DNA of 64,000 bases from NCBI RefSeq assembly GCF_050496545.1, contig NZ_JBNVZV010000023.1, positions 6,996-70,995 on the forward strand, read 5' to 3'. The notes below the pieces were generated by a model that did not search any database, was not told where the DNA came from, and was given only the letters and a program-made list of their open reading frames with translations. The stretch is from Phycicoccus avicenniae_A. GTDB taxonomy: Bacteria; Actinomycetota; Actinomycetes; Actinomycetales; Dermatophilaceae. Shown in pieces: positions 26,130-34,375 of this stretch (within the stretch, counting starts at the first letter, position 1; every line of letters starts with the position of its first letter). The position numbers were made by a program, and so were the translations under genes.

Positions 26130-27142
26130 CAGCGGTCCTCGAGCAGCAGGGCGCCGAGGGCGGCGAGGTCGCGCTCTGCGTGGTGCTGACGCAGGTAGAC
26201 CGTGAGGTCGGCGACGCGGCGCGCGTGCTCCTCGTCGTGGGTCAGCGGGGCGGGCCCGAGGGCGTGGCCGACGATGGTGAGGACCTCCTCCGCGGCGCGC
26301 GTGACGACGGCGCGGGTGCGGGCGGCGAGCACCGCCCCGGCAGGCCCGTCGGCCCGACCGGCAGCGATGTCGTCGGCCGCGGCCCGCAGCGAGAGCAGGG
26401 CGCCGTGCAGGAGGTGGTCGACGGTCCCGAGGTGGAGCAGGGCGACCTGGTCCGGCGGGCGCCGCTCGGCGGCATCGCGCAGGGCGCCGGCCAGCGCAGC
26501 GGCCGCACCGAACCAGACGGCGGCCACGCCGATGCCGCCCCAGGCGAACCCGGGCCGCTCGAGGTACCAGTCGGCGTCGCCGACGGGGACCGCCGGCACG
26601 TCGTCCATCGCGAGCGAGCCGGTGGTGACCGCGGCGAGGCCGCGGGAGACCCAGGACGACGTGGCGTGCGCGACGCCGGGGCGGTGGAGGCCGACGGCGT
26701 GCATCGTCTCGCGCCCCTCCCGCGTCGTCGTCACGAGGGCGTGGCTGACGACGGTCGCGAGCGAGCACCACGCCTTCGTCCCGTCGAGGCGGTCGAGGCC
26801 TTCCCGACCCCGGCTGGCGACGAGCCCGGTGCCGGGGGCGCGGGCGGCGTAGACACCGAACGTGCTCGTGGCGTCCACGCCGACCGCCGAGAGGTCGGGG
26901 TCGCCCGCCTGCGCGAGGATCGCGACCGCGTCGAGGTGGGGCTCCAGGGCGCGGGCGGCCGTCAGGTCGAGGCTGCCGAGCGTGGCGAGGACGGCGAGGT
27001 AGCGCCAGGGGTCGGCGCGCAGGCCGGCGGCCACGGGGGCGAACCGGTCGGCACCGGCGAGGACCTGCTCGGGGGTCGGCTGCTCCGCGGGCAGGACGAC
27101 GGCGTCGTCGGCCCACTCCTCGGCCCGCCACACCGTGCCCAC
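26129..27142 (-). CDS. Acyl-CoA dehydrogenase-like protein
   Basis: A 337-residue protein with the layout of short acyl-CoA dehydrogenases: a FAD/substrate middle region containing GLDRLDGTKAWCSLA and the segment with SSWVSRGLAAVTTGSLAMDD, and a C-terminal helical bundle (YLERPGFAWGGIGVAAVW onward) with the cofactor-contacting Arg/Gly pattern only partly kept. It is shorter than the typical 380 residues and the N-terminal helical domain looks reduced. First gene of the set with PIG-L/methyltransferase and GT2. Activity as a dehydrogenase is not certain; it may act on a carrier-bound or sugar-linked acyl group. Confidence 0.75.
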   Translation of the reverse strand: MGTVWRAEEWADDAVVLPAEQPTPEQVLAGADRFAPVAAGLRADPWRYLAVLATLGSLDLTAARALEPHLDAVAILAQAGDPDLSAVGVDATSTFGVYAARAPGTGLVASRGREGLDRLDGTKAWCSLATVVSHALVTTTREGRETMHAVGLHRPGVAHATSSWVSRGLAAVTTGSLAMDDVPAVPVGDADWYLERPGFAWGGIGVAAVWFGAAAALAGALRDAAERRPPDQVALLHLGTVDHLLHGALLSLRAAADDIAAGRADGPAGAVLAARTRAVVTRAAEEVLTIVGHALGPAPLTHDEEHARRVADLTVYLRQHHAERDLAALGALLLEDR

Positions 27143-27232
27143 GCTCGCCCACCGTCCCGGCAGGCCCGCACCGCCTCCGCCGGGCGCGGAGCGGTGACCT
27201 GCCGCCGGGGCCCTACCCCGGGTCCGGCGGCG

Positions 27233-27709
27233 TCAACCGCCGGTGGGTCGGTCGCGGCCCGCGTCGGTGCCGAACCCCAGGCGGGCGGTGCGCTCCTCGG
27301 CGGTCTCGGTCTCCTGGAACAGGGTGATCTGGAGCCCGGCCGGGGCGTCGAGCCGGGCGTTGAGCGAGCGCCACGGCGTCATCACCGGCCGGGCGACGAC
27401 GTGGGCGCCGGCCGCCTCGAGCCGGTCGGTGGCGGCGGCGGAGTCGTCGACCTCGAAGGCGAGGCGGATGTGGGGACTGACGGCACCATCGGCCTCCACG
27501 GCGTCGATGGCCCGCTTGTGAGCCGGGCTCGCGAGCTCGAGGGTCGCGCGGCCGGCATCGAGGATGGCGACGCGGTCGTCGCCGCCCTCGGCGAAGGCGG
27601 CGAGCTCGGGCATCCCGAGGACGTCGCGGAAGAAGTGCACCGCCGTGTCGTGGTCCTCGGCCTCGACGACGACGCGCAGCTGGCGGACGGGGTGCTCGGT
27701 GGCTTCCAT
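27233..27709 (-). CDS. VOC-superfamily (glyoxalase-like) protein
   Basis: A 158-residue protein with the paired beta-alpha-beta-beta-beta pattern of the vicinal-oxygen-chelate fold: RQLRVVVEAEDHDTAVHFFR, DVLGMPELAAFAE, VAILDAGRATLELASP, then IRLAFEVDDSAAATDRLEA and LDAPAGLQITLFQE. These proteins include glyoxalases, dioxygenases and antibiotic-resistance proteins, so the reaction cannot be named. Three in-frame starts exist (27739, 27721, 27709); the ATG at 27709 leaves the normal family N-terminus, but no ribosome site decides the matter. Confidence 0.8.
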   Translation of the reverse strand: MEATEHPVRQLRVVVEAEDHDTAVHFFRDVLGMPELAAFAEGGDDRVAILDAGRATLELASPAHKRAIDAVEADGAVSPHIRLAFEVDDSAAATDRLEAAGAHVVARPVMTPWRSLNARLDAPAGLQITLFQETETAEERTARLGFGTDAGRDRPTGG

Positions 27710-27748
27710 GCCGACCAGCATCCCGCGCGGTCCCGACACCGCTGGGGC

Positions 27749-29339
27749 TCAGGCGCGCTCGAAGACCCCGTAGGCGAAGCCGGATGCCTCGGCGCGACCG
27801 TCGGCGAGGTGCACGCCCTCGACCTCGAGGGAGCGCGCGTCGTCCCAGCCCTCGGGGAGGTCGGTGGCGGCCGGCTCGCGGCGGGGGTTGAGGACGACGA
27901 GATGGGTGCCGCCGCGCACGTAGGCGAAGGGGTAGTCCTCGGTGAGGACCTCGAGGCTTCCGCCCGGCTGGAGGGCCGGCGTCGCGTGCCGGAGCGCGAG
28001 CAGCCGCCGCACGAGGTGGAGCAGGGAGCTCTCGTCGGCCCGCTGGGTGGCGACGTCGGGGCGGTCGGGCGAGGGGTCGAGGGGGAGGTAGAAGTCCTCC
28101 TCGGGCACGGTGGAGAAGCCGGCGCCGGGGCCGGGCTCCCACTGCATCGGTGTGCGAGAACCGGTTCGGTTGTTCGTGGGCGAGAGGATGCTGCCCTCGG
28201 TGTCGGGGAGGCCCTCGACGTAGCGCATCCCGATCTCGTCGCCGTAGTAGATCGTCGGCAGGCTCGGCCAGGTGGCGACGAGCGCGAACGCCGCACGCGC
28301 CTGCTGCGCGGTGCGCGGGCTGTTGACGAGGCGCGCGTAGTCGTGGTTGGCCGTGGGGAGGGCGGTGTGTCCGCCGTCGACGCCGATGGCCTCGACTGCG
28401 GCCCGCCACTCGCGCAGGAAGGTGTCGACGCCGCCGCTGCCCTCGGGGTCGAAGAAGTAGCGACCCGTGTCGGACCAGTTGGGGTCGTGCGTGCCGATCC
28501 CGGTGTGCCACAGCGATCGCAGAGCCGGCCTGTCGAACTGGAGGAAGAAGTCGACGTGGAAGCCGGCCGGGACGGCGACGGCGGGGTCGCCCCACTCGGA
28601 GAACAGCACCTTGTCGGGGTGCTCGGTGTCGAGCCAGTCGCGCATCTCGCCCCAGAGCCGGCCGGTCTCGACCTTGCCGGGGTCGTCCTTGACGAGCGAG
28701 CCGGCCATGTCGACGCGGAACCCGCTGACGCCGAGGTCGAACCAGTGCGCCATGACGTCGCGCAGGGCCTGGCGGTTGGCCCGCGGCCCCTCGGCGTCGA
28801 CGGCGTCGCGCCACGGCTCGGCGTCGTTCGGGCGGGCGTAGCCGAAGTTGAGCGCCGGCTGGCAGGGGTAGAAGTTCAGCTGGTAGTAGCCGCCTCGGCG
28901 GCCGGGGACGGGGCACCAGATGCCCGCGGGGTGGCCGACCTTCGCGTTGCCGATGTACCGGTGGTCGTTCGGGTCGTCGGCCCATTCGCGGAACCACGGG
29001 TGCTGGTCGCTGGTGTGGCCGGCCACGAGGTCGAGGAGCACCCGGATGCCGCGGCTGCGCGCGGCGTCGACGAAGGCCGCGAGGTCGTCGTTGGTGCCGT
29101 ACCGGGGGGCGACGCTGAGGTAGTCGCTGACGTCGTAGCCCGCGTCGGCGAACGGCGAGGCGAACAGCGGGCTGAACCAGACGGCGTCGACCCCGAGCCA
29201 CTCGAGGTGGTCGAGGTGCTGCTGTGCGCCGGCGAGATCGCCGATGCCGTCACCGTTCGAGTCCGCGAAGGTCTGCGGGTAGATCTGGTGGAGGACCGAG
29301 TTCGCCAGCCACGACGGCTGCGGGCGGGGGGCTGCTCAT
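27749..29339 (-). CDS. GH13 alpha-glucosidase/alpha-amylase-family hydrolase with a probable 5' frameshift
   Basis: About 530 residues of GH13 (alpha-glucoside hydrolase or transglycosylase). The four GH13 regions are present: LLDLVAGHTSDQHPW, GFRVDMAGSL (nucleophile Asp), LFSEWGD (acid Glu) and PTANHDYARL. The frame carrying the family N-terminus (LANSVLHQIYPQTFADSNGD) has no ATG or GTG: it opens after a TGA at 29336-29338. The ATG at 29339, with AGGGTGAGG upstream, is one base out of frame, and between them lies a run of six C on the coding strand (29326-29331). Removing one C gives a normal N-terminus MSSPRPQPSWLANS. So either an indel has damaged the gene or the run was misread. The first in-frame GTG (29041) would delete the start of the barrel. 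Confidence 0.82.
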
Positions 29340-29471
29340 CGCCTCACCCTAGCCAGCCGGAGGCCGGCGCGGGCTGCTCGGTCATCCACAGGTGTGGTCC
29401 TACCCGGCCTCCGTCCACAGGCGAGCTCTCGGGCCCGGGGCGCTGTCAGTGGTGGGTGGGATGATGGTCAC

Positions 29472-30908
29472 ATGTCAACGGGGACAGCCGAACTCGCGGA
29501 GCGTCGCTCCGTGATGGAGGCTGCCGGGGACGCGTTGACCGGGTTCGGTGAGGTGCTGACCGCCGCGTCGGGGGCGGAGCTGGGCGAGCTGCTCGCGGTG
29601 GCCGACCGGTTGGCGGCGTTGGCCTCGGCGGCGCGGGTCGCGCTCGCGGTGGAGGCGACCCGGCGGGGGGAGGTGGCCGGGTCCGAGGTCCAGGCGTGGC
29701 TGCGGCAGCACGCGCCGTCGCTGCGGCAGGGCGGCGCGGCGTCGGTGGCGCGGATCGCCGTGGACGTCTCGGCGTGCGGGTCGGCCTTGACCGGTGGCGG
29801 TGCGGTCCCGGACGAGGACAGCCCGCTCGGGATCGTCTGGGATGCGGTGCGCGAGGGCGCCCTGGAGGCCGGGACCGGGTGCACGGTGCTGCGGGAGGTC
29901 ACCCGCCTGACGCCGCTGCTCCAGGACCAGGCCCTCCCGACCGTGGCCACCGGCCTGGTCGAGCTGGCGGCCGAGCACGGGACGTCCACGATGCGGAGGC
30001 TACGACCGCGGCTGCTCGCCGACTTCGGCCACCACGGCGCCCTGGACGACCTACAGGCCCGGTTGGAGTCCTCGGCCCGCCTGTCGATGCCACACGTGGA
30101 GTCCGGGGACCTGACGGAGTACCAGCTGTGGATGACCCCGGAGCAGGCCGCCACCCTCGAAGCCGCGATCGGGCCACTGTCGGCGCCCCGCCCCAACGAG
30201 GAGACCGGCGAGAAGGACCTGCGCCCGGCCGGGCAGCGCCGCGTCGAAGCCCTCACCGAGGTCTGCTCGACCGCCAGTGGCGTCGCGGCCGGGACCAAGG
30301 CCGGGTCGCCGGCCACGCTGCACCTCACGATGACCCTGACCGACCTCCAGCCCACCACCGGCGCCGGACAGGTCCTGGCCTCCACCGCCGGCGGCACCCT
30401 GCTGGCACCCGAGACCGTGCGGCGCCTGGCCTGCGATGCCACGCTCGTCCCGCACCTGCTCGACCTCACCGGGGCACCCCTGGCCCTCGGCGCGGCCGTG
30501 CGCCGGTTCACGACCCCGCAGCGCCACCACCTCTGGCTGCGCGACCGGCGCTGCACCTACCCCGGCTGCACCGCCCCCGCCGCCTGGACCCGCGCCCACC
30601 ACGTCCAGCACTGGGCCGACGGCGGACCCACCGACGTCACCAACGGCGCCCTGCTCTGCCAGCGCCACCACACCACCGTCCACCGCCGCCGACTCTGGGC
30701 CGAAGTCCGAAACCAACCCGACGAACGCGGCCGCCACGTCATCTGGGACCTCACCCACGGCTCCTACGACCGCGCCCTCGCCGCCCTCCCCCCACCCCGA
30801 CCGAACACTCACCCGCCATCACCCGACACCGAGCACGACGACGACCTCGACCAGTGGTGGGACGAACTCCCCTTCGACCACGACTGGTGGGGCACCCCCG
30901 CCGCCTGA
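29472..30908 (+). CDS. DUF222 / HNH endonuclease-signature protein
   Basis: A 478-residue protein of the DUF222 type with a C-terminal HNH nuclease motif (about residues 355-400): RRCTYPGCTAPAAWTRAHHV, then HWADGGPTDVTNGALLCQRH, with zinc-ligand cysteines. The family is abundant in actinobacteria and includes the ORFs of the Mycobacterium tuberculosis REP13E12 repeats, which serve as prophage integration sites. Function is uncertain; many genomes have several copies. The ATG at 29472 may be leaderless (possible -10 GATGAT ending 7 nt before). An unrelated block of small genes starts just downstream. Confidence 0.9.
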   Translation: MSTGTAELAERRSVMEAAGDALTGFGEVLTAASGAELGELLAVADRLAALASAARVALAVEATRRGEVAGSEVQAWLRQHAPSLRQGGAASVARIAVDVSACGSALTGGGAVPDEDSPLGIVWDAVREGALEAGTGCTVLREVTRLTPLLQDQALPTVATGLVELAAEHGTSTMRRLRPRLLADFGHHGALDDLQARLESSARLSMPHVESGDLTEYQLWMTPEQAATLEAAIGPLSAPRPNEETGEKDLRPAGQRRVEALTEVCSTASGVAAGTKAGSPATLHLTMTLTDLQPTTGAGQVLASTAGGTLLAPETVRRLACDATLVPHLLDLTGAPLALGAAVRRFTTPQRHHLWLRDRRCTYPGCTAPAAWTRAHHVQHWADGGPTDVTNGALLCQRHHTTVHRRRLWAEVRNQPDERGRHVIWDLTHGSYDRALAALPPPRPNTHPPSPDTEHDDDLDQWWDELPFDHDWWGTPAA

Positions 30909-30920
30909 CCGTCGAACCAT

Positions 30921-30938
30921 CGCTCATGCCGATGAGCG
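30921..30938 (+). terminator. Hairpin after the DUF222/HNH gene
   Basis: CGCTCAT - GCCG - ATGAGCG, a perfect 7-bp stem with a 4-nt loop, 12 bp after the stop codon. Its left arm is part of a 10-mer (CGCTCATGCC) found again at 32513-32522 and 34341-34350. Confidence 0.5.
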
Positions 30939-30942
30939 GGAA

Positions 30943-31040
30943 CTTCCGCGTCATCCCAGAGATGACGGGAAGGTGGCAGATGGCGGGGTTGCATCTCAGT
31001 CACCAGCCGACTTCCGCGTCATCCCGTTGAAGACGCGGAA
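30943..31040. repeat. Two palindromic repeats at the left edge of the orphan-gene block
   Basis: Two copies of CTTCCGCGTCATCCC (30943-30957 and 31011-31025), each starting an inverted repeat. The first pairs GTCATC with GATGAC and CTTCC with GGAAG imperfectly; the second pairs TTCCGCGTC (31012-31020) with GACGCGGAA (31032-31040) around an 11-nt loop. A third, similar element lies at 34758-34784. Confidence 0.65.
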
Positions 31041-31090
31041 CTTCCGGAACCGCCGCAATCCGCTGGGTGGTGCGCCGATGCGAACGCACC

Positions 31091-31546
31091 TCATCCGTCG
31101 GTCCAGTACTCGTCGAACGGCAACCCATGCTGGTGAAGTGCGTAGTTGGCTGACCACCGAACATCGGGATCCGTGTCGAAAGCCGCGACTTCGAGGCTGG
31201 ACTGAACGGCGCGCGTCGGGAAGTCGACGAGCCGCATGACGGCTGTGCCCCTCACTTCAGGCTGGGCGTCGGCGGAAGCCAGCGCCAGGAGTCGCGACAG
31301 CGTCCCCGGGTGGTCGGGCCACCGAGCAGCCAACCGCACTATCGCTTCGCAGCGAACTCGCCAGTCTGCGTGCCGAGTCCCGCCTTCCAACTCGTCCCAC
31401 GTATGCAGAGCCTGCGCAGCTCGCCTGGCGCTCGACCATGCCGCTTGATCTTCGAGGTAGCGCGGATCGTCGTCCTCGATGATTGGGACCGCAATCGGTC
31501 CGATCCTCAGAACGTCAGGCTGATCTTCCGGAGGCAACGTCGCCAC
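31091..31546 (-). CDS. Small HEAT-repeat-like protein
   Basis: A 151-residue protein. From about residue 60 it shows helical pairs resembling HEAT repeats: HADWRVRCEAIVRLAARWPD, TLSRLLALASADAQPEVRGT and the unit ending DTDPDVRWSANYALHQHGLP, each with the Asp-x-x-Val-Arg-x-x-Ala pattern. The N-terminal part is acidic. Such short repeat proteins often bind other proteins and occur among immunity proteins of toxin systems, but no function is assigned. GTG start, no strong ribosome site. It runs opposite to most small genes of this block. Confidence 0.65.
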   Translation of the reverse strand: MATLPPEDQPDVLRIGPIAVPIIEDDDPRYLEDQAAWSSARRAAQALHTWDELEGGTRHADWRVRCEAIVRLAARWPDHPGTLSRLLALASADAQPEVRGTAVMRLVDFPTRAVQSSLEVAAFDTDPDVRWSANYALHQHGLPFDEYWTDG

Positions 31547-31801
31547 CTACGCATTACACCTGAAGCGGCCCCTAACCCTCACGAATTCGGGGCCAACCGT
31601 GCGCTTATGCCGCGAGGTGCTTGAGCCGTTTGATCGTCTGCTGCCTTTTTCGCTCGCTGTTGACAAGCGGCACCGCTAGCGTCCGAGGTGAGGTCGAAGG
31701 CACGGTGAGGGGCCGGGACCCCTGGGTGCGATTCGGGCCGGCCGACCTCACCCATCTGCTCACCCCGCGGACTGGACATGCGACGTCCGTACGCTGGCGA
31801 A

Positions 31802-32059
31802 ATGGACGACGCTGAGTGGGATGCGACGAAACGCGCGCTGATCGAAGCCTCCGAGCGTGCAGCAACACTCGCACGCTGCCTCACCGTTGCTCCCGAGCTT
31901 GATCGTTGGAGGGCCGGCGAGGACCTTGGCGGCATGCTGGCAGCCGACGCCTTGGATCAAGCATGCGGAGAGCTGGAGCGGCTCGTCTCAGGCGGCGCTC
32001 GTTCGTTGCTGGACTTGGTCGAACGAATCGCTGAAACCCTGCCCGTGCCGTTGGAGTGA
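31802..32059 (+). CDS. Small acidic helical protein
   Basis: An 85-residue protein, Ala/Glu/Leu-rich and probably all helical (MDDAEWDATKRALIEASERA at the start, VSGGARSLLDLVERIAETLP near the end). Family not recognised. The ATG is supported by a -10 box TACGCT (31790-31795) ending 7 nt upstream, giving a leaderless transcript, as for other genes in the block. An earlier in-frame start at 31778 would lie upstream of the promoter. The preceding 255 bp (31547-31801) hold no clear gene. Confidence 0.6.
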   Translation: MDDAEWDATKRALIEASERAATLARCLTVAPELDRWRAGEDLGGMLAADALDQACGELERLVSGGARSLLDLVERIAETLPVPLE

Positions 32060-32091
32060 AACGCACGGACATGCCGCCTTTGGTGCGTTGA

Positions 32092-32463
32092 TCAGACGCC
32101 CGTGGGATACAGCGCAAGACCTGCTGGGGTGACGGCCACTCGTTTGCCAACGACTGCAAGTGGGGGGTCTCCTAGGACGCCAAGGAGGACGACAGCCCCA
32201 GCGACCCGTATGGTCACGCACTCTCCGTCGACGCCCTCGACACGTCCGACAACATCGGAGCCATGGATACCTTCAATGCGATCGTCGAGGTCGACGTGGC
32301 TGCCCCACTCGAGGCGCCCGAGCAGATCGAGCTCGACGTCATGAACTTGGCCCACCACGGGCAACGTGCCGCTACGCCAAATACCGACTAGCCGTCCCGC
32401 CGGCGAGTCGCACTCGACAAGGGAGTCGGCGACGCGCACCACGTTGACCTGCATGCCGGACAT
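32092..32463 (-). CDS. Small beta-rich hypothetical protein
   Basis: A 123-residue protein reading MSGMQVNVVRVADSLVECDS at its start and rich in Val, Gly and Asp with alternating strands (VVGQVHDVELDLLGRLEWGS, GECVTIRVAGAVVLLGVLGD). It looks like a small beta-barrel and may be an OB-like or immunity-type domain, but no family is recognised. Start uncertain: ATG at 32463, ATG at 32454 or the further upstream 32522 are all in frame; none has a clear ribosome site. Confidence 0.5.
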   Translation of the reverse strand: MSGMQVNVVRVADSLVECDSPAGRLVGIWRSGTLPVVGQVHDVELDLLGRLEWGSHVDLDDRIEGIHGSDVVGRVEGVDGECVTIRVAGAVVLLGVLGDPPLAVVGKRVAVTPAGLALYPTGV

Positions 32464-32576
32464 GCTGCCGTCGAGAGACGGTCGCGTGCCACAGCAACGC
32501 GGCTCCGGATTACCGCTCATGCCCCTGTGCGCGTGAACCGACACCGCCCGCGCTGCCATGTAGCTGTGACAGGTCA

Positions 32577-32714
32577 TGCCAGTTCGACGTGTCGTCGTAT
32601 CACTCAGTGGGTGGCACGGGGTTGCCGTCGCCGGCGGAGCAGCTGAAGCGCGCGAAGATCCTGTACTCGCAGCGAGGTGCACAGCCCTGGCCGGTATGCG
32701 GCAAGCTTCTGTGA
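32577..32714 (+). pseudogene. C-terminal remnant of a larger protein, possibly a toxin domain
   Basis: One frame reads QFDVSSYHSVGGTGLPSPAE and then about 24 more residues ending with WPVCGKLL and TGA at 32712-32714. It has protein-like composition but no start codon or coherent sequence before it, so it looks like the 3' end of a gene cut off by rearrangement. It lies 64 bp before a gene resembling an immunity protein, the order expected of a displaced polymorphic-toxin C-terminus. No homologue could be checked. Confidence 0.35.
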
Positions 32715-32778
32715 CCGGGAGTCGTCGCAGTTGCCGAATGTGCGTGATGGTCGAGCACGGAACTGGGAGCATCCTCGA

Positions 32779-33018
32779 GTGGCCGACGACTCGCCCTTAC
32801 CTGAGACCTTGACGCTGGACGAGGCGTATCGAGCCGCCTTCGTCATGACGGACATGTACGTCGCACTGGAGTCCAGCCCCGATAGCGGCCTTGTGCTGTT
32901 TCAGCAGTACCTGCGGTCGGACCCGGCCCGCTGGGACGACTGGAAACAGGCAGTCCGAGCTGCGTTGAAGCCAAACGGCGGCACGGATCCACTCCTGGTA
33001 AACCTGCATCGCGACTGA
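32779..33018 (+). CDS. Small acidic protein, possible immunity protein
   Basis: A 79-residue acidic helical protein starting with GTG. The core LTLDEAYRAAFVMTDMYVAL, then SDPARWDDWKQAV, resembles small immunity proteins of contact-dependent or polymorphic toxin systems, in which a DEAYRAMF-like helix is followed by a WxDW motif. This is a resemblance from memory, not a search result. The possible toxin remnant just upstream fits an immunity role. A longer in-frame start at 32677 is possible but its extension overlaps the remnant in another frame. Confidence 0.6.
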   Translation: MADDSPLPETLTLDEAYRAAFVMTDMYVALESSPDSGLVLFQQYLRSDPARWDDWKQAVRAALKPNGGTDPLLVNLHRD

Positions 33019-33081
33019 ACCCGTGATCCGCAAACGCCGCGAGCAGGTACGCGCGGGCTGGACGTGAGGCAGAGTCAGCCC

Positions 33082-33414
33082 GTGCGAATCGAAGGCCCCC
33101 TCCCGTTCCGCGGATACGTGGTGTGGCTGACTCGCGAGCAAGGAGGTCGGGACTCAGGGCCCCCTGCTACGCCGAGTGGCCAGGACTACGCAGCGACCGG
33201 ATACGTGCCACCAGCGACTGCCGATACCGGCCTCGCGTCTGTGGTTCTCCGCGCCGAAGACCGAACAGCTTGGCGCTCCGCGGCGGCTGCCGGCTGGCTA
33301 GTGGTCCCCAATGACGCGCCCTACCTCGTTCGCGCGGGGGATGTCATGGTCATCACAGAAGGCCGTAGGGTCGTCGCCTACTTCCACGCGGAGTCGATCG
33401 CTCCGCCAGCCTGA
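33082..33414 (+). CDS. Small beta-barrel-like hypothetical protein
   Basis: A 110-residue protein beginning VRIEGPLPFRGYVVWLTREQ, then a polar Gly/Ser/Thr-rich segment containing GYVPPAT, and ending VRAGDVMVITEGRRVVAYFH. The layout resembles a small family related to EF-Tu C-terminal barrels (an RxGYxP segment then a GD-x(3)-E-G-x-x-V ending), but this is only a resemblance. The GTG at 33082 has a possible -10 box (CAGAGT) 7 nt upstream; GTG at 33064 in the same frame is an alternative. Confidence 0.55.
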   Translation: MRIEGPLPFRGYVVWLTREQGGRDSGPPATPSGQDYAATGYVPPATADTGLASVVLRAEDRTAWRSAAAAGWLVVPNDAPYLVRAGDVMVITEGRRVVAYFHAESIAPPA

Positions 33415-33515
33415 GTCGTCTGTTGATGACGCTCAGCGAGCGGGACAAGGCAGGGGCCCGGCGCGAGACGGGAAAGCCCTCGAGTCCGGACGGTGCGGGT
33501 GCCACAATCGGTGCC

Positions 33516-33935
33516 ATGCGGGGAGAGCTGTGCCAGCGCTGCGGACATCCCATGGCTGCGCACCAACCCGCTGCGTGCGCCTCCTGCGCGCACGAGGAGA
33601 GCGCCGGGACACGGTCCGTCAACGACGTGTGCCGCCCCAGCGTCGGCGCCCAGCAGAGACGGGCCGCCGCGTCGCAAGTGCCGTGGGAGCTGCGCAAGGA
33701 GCCGGGCTGGGCGAGGTGGGCCTCTTGGGCAGCGGGCGTCTCCGTCGCCGCGCTGTGGGGCATCCTGACCTTCGTCCCCGCGTTCCCGGCCCCGCTCGGG
33801 CTTGCGATAGCCGTTCTCGGGCTGATCTTCGCCGCTATCTGGGTGTTCTACGCGGGCCGGGAGCTTGCGCTGTCCGCAGGCCTAGCCATCCGCAATGCCT
33901 TCGACGCGTGGGAGGGGCGCAGACTGCGCAAGTAG
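33516..33935 (+). CDS. Zinc-ribbon plus two-helix membrane protein
   Basis: A 139-residue protein. The N-terminus has two CxxC knuckles (CQRCGHPMAAHQPAACASCA), a treble-clef-like zinc site in short form. About residues 70-115 form two membrane helices (WASWAAGVSVAALWGILTFV and GLAIAVLGLIFAAIWVFYAG), followed by a basic C-terminus. Family not recognised. ATG at 33516 is preceded by a -10-like CACAAT 8 nt upstream, again suggesting a leaderless transcript; an earlier in-frame ATG exists at 33423. Confidence 0.6.
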   Translation: MRGELCQRCGHPMAAHQPAACASCAHEESAGTRSVNDVCRPSVGAQQRRAAASQVPWELRKEPGWARWASWAAGVSVAALWGILTFVPAFPAPLGLAIAVLGLIFAAIWVFYAGRELALSAGLAIRNAFDAWEGRRLRK

Positions 33936-33995
33936 CTCGCCCGCTCTTGCCGCTAATCAAGAACGCCATCCGGCGACGGCCGTGATACTGGCCGC

Positions 33996-34334
33996 GTGGT
34001 GAGGAACGTATCCGTCGGCCCCGACTGGAGTGAGCAATGGCCGTCTCCGGTAGCTGATCATTCGTGGGTGAGCGACGACGGTACGGAGTGGCGAATGCGG
34101 GGCGGCCCGATCGGCGAACGCGAGGTTCGGCGGTTGCTGCGGAGACCCAACATCCGGGTGCTTCACGTGTATGGGACTGAGCCTCTGGAGCTCCCGGCGA
34201 CCGAAGCAACCGAGGTGCTGGACGCGCTTCAGGATTTCTACGACGGTCGTGCGCAGCCCTTTGCTGACTTCGTTGTGGCTGACTTCCGCAGCAGCAGCCA
34301 CAACGTGCTCATCGTGATTGAGGAGTCCTGCTGA
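33996..34334 (+). CDS. Orphan small protein, first of a tandem paralogue pair
   Basis: A 112-residue protein with GTG start placed exactly 7 nt after a -10 box GATACT (33984-33989), implying a leaderless mRNA. The C-terminal 80 residues include EWRMRGGPIGEREVRRLLRR, RVLHVYGTEPLELPATEATE and VLIVIEESC at the end. The next gene encodes a clear paralogue of this part. Family not recognised; acidic tandem paralogues of this size are typical of immunity arrays, which is inference only. Confidence 0.65.
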   Translation: MVRNVSVGPDWSEQWPSPVADHSWVSDDGTEWRMRGGPIGEREVRRLLRRPNIRVLHVYGTEPLELPATEATEVLDALQDFYDGRAQPFADFVVADFRSSSHNVLIVIEESC

Positions 34335-34375
34335 ATCTTCCGCTCATGCCGCGGACACAGCGATTCAATCGGTGT

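Noticed and set aside
30943..31040. Insertion sequence ends with a transposase between the palindromes at 31012 and 34758
   Set aside because: No transposase-like gene lies between them and no target-site duplication was found; an insertion hot spot or repeated terminators remain possible.
30921..34350. Integron attC sites
   Set aside because: The repeated CGCTCATGCC lacks the paired inverse-core and core motifs of attC, and no integron-type integrase is present.
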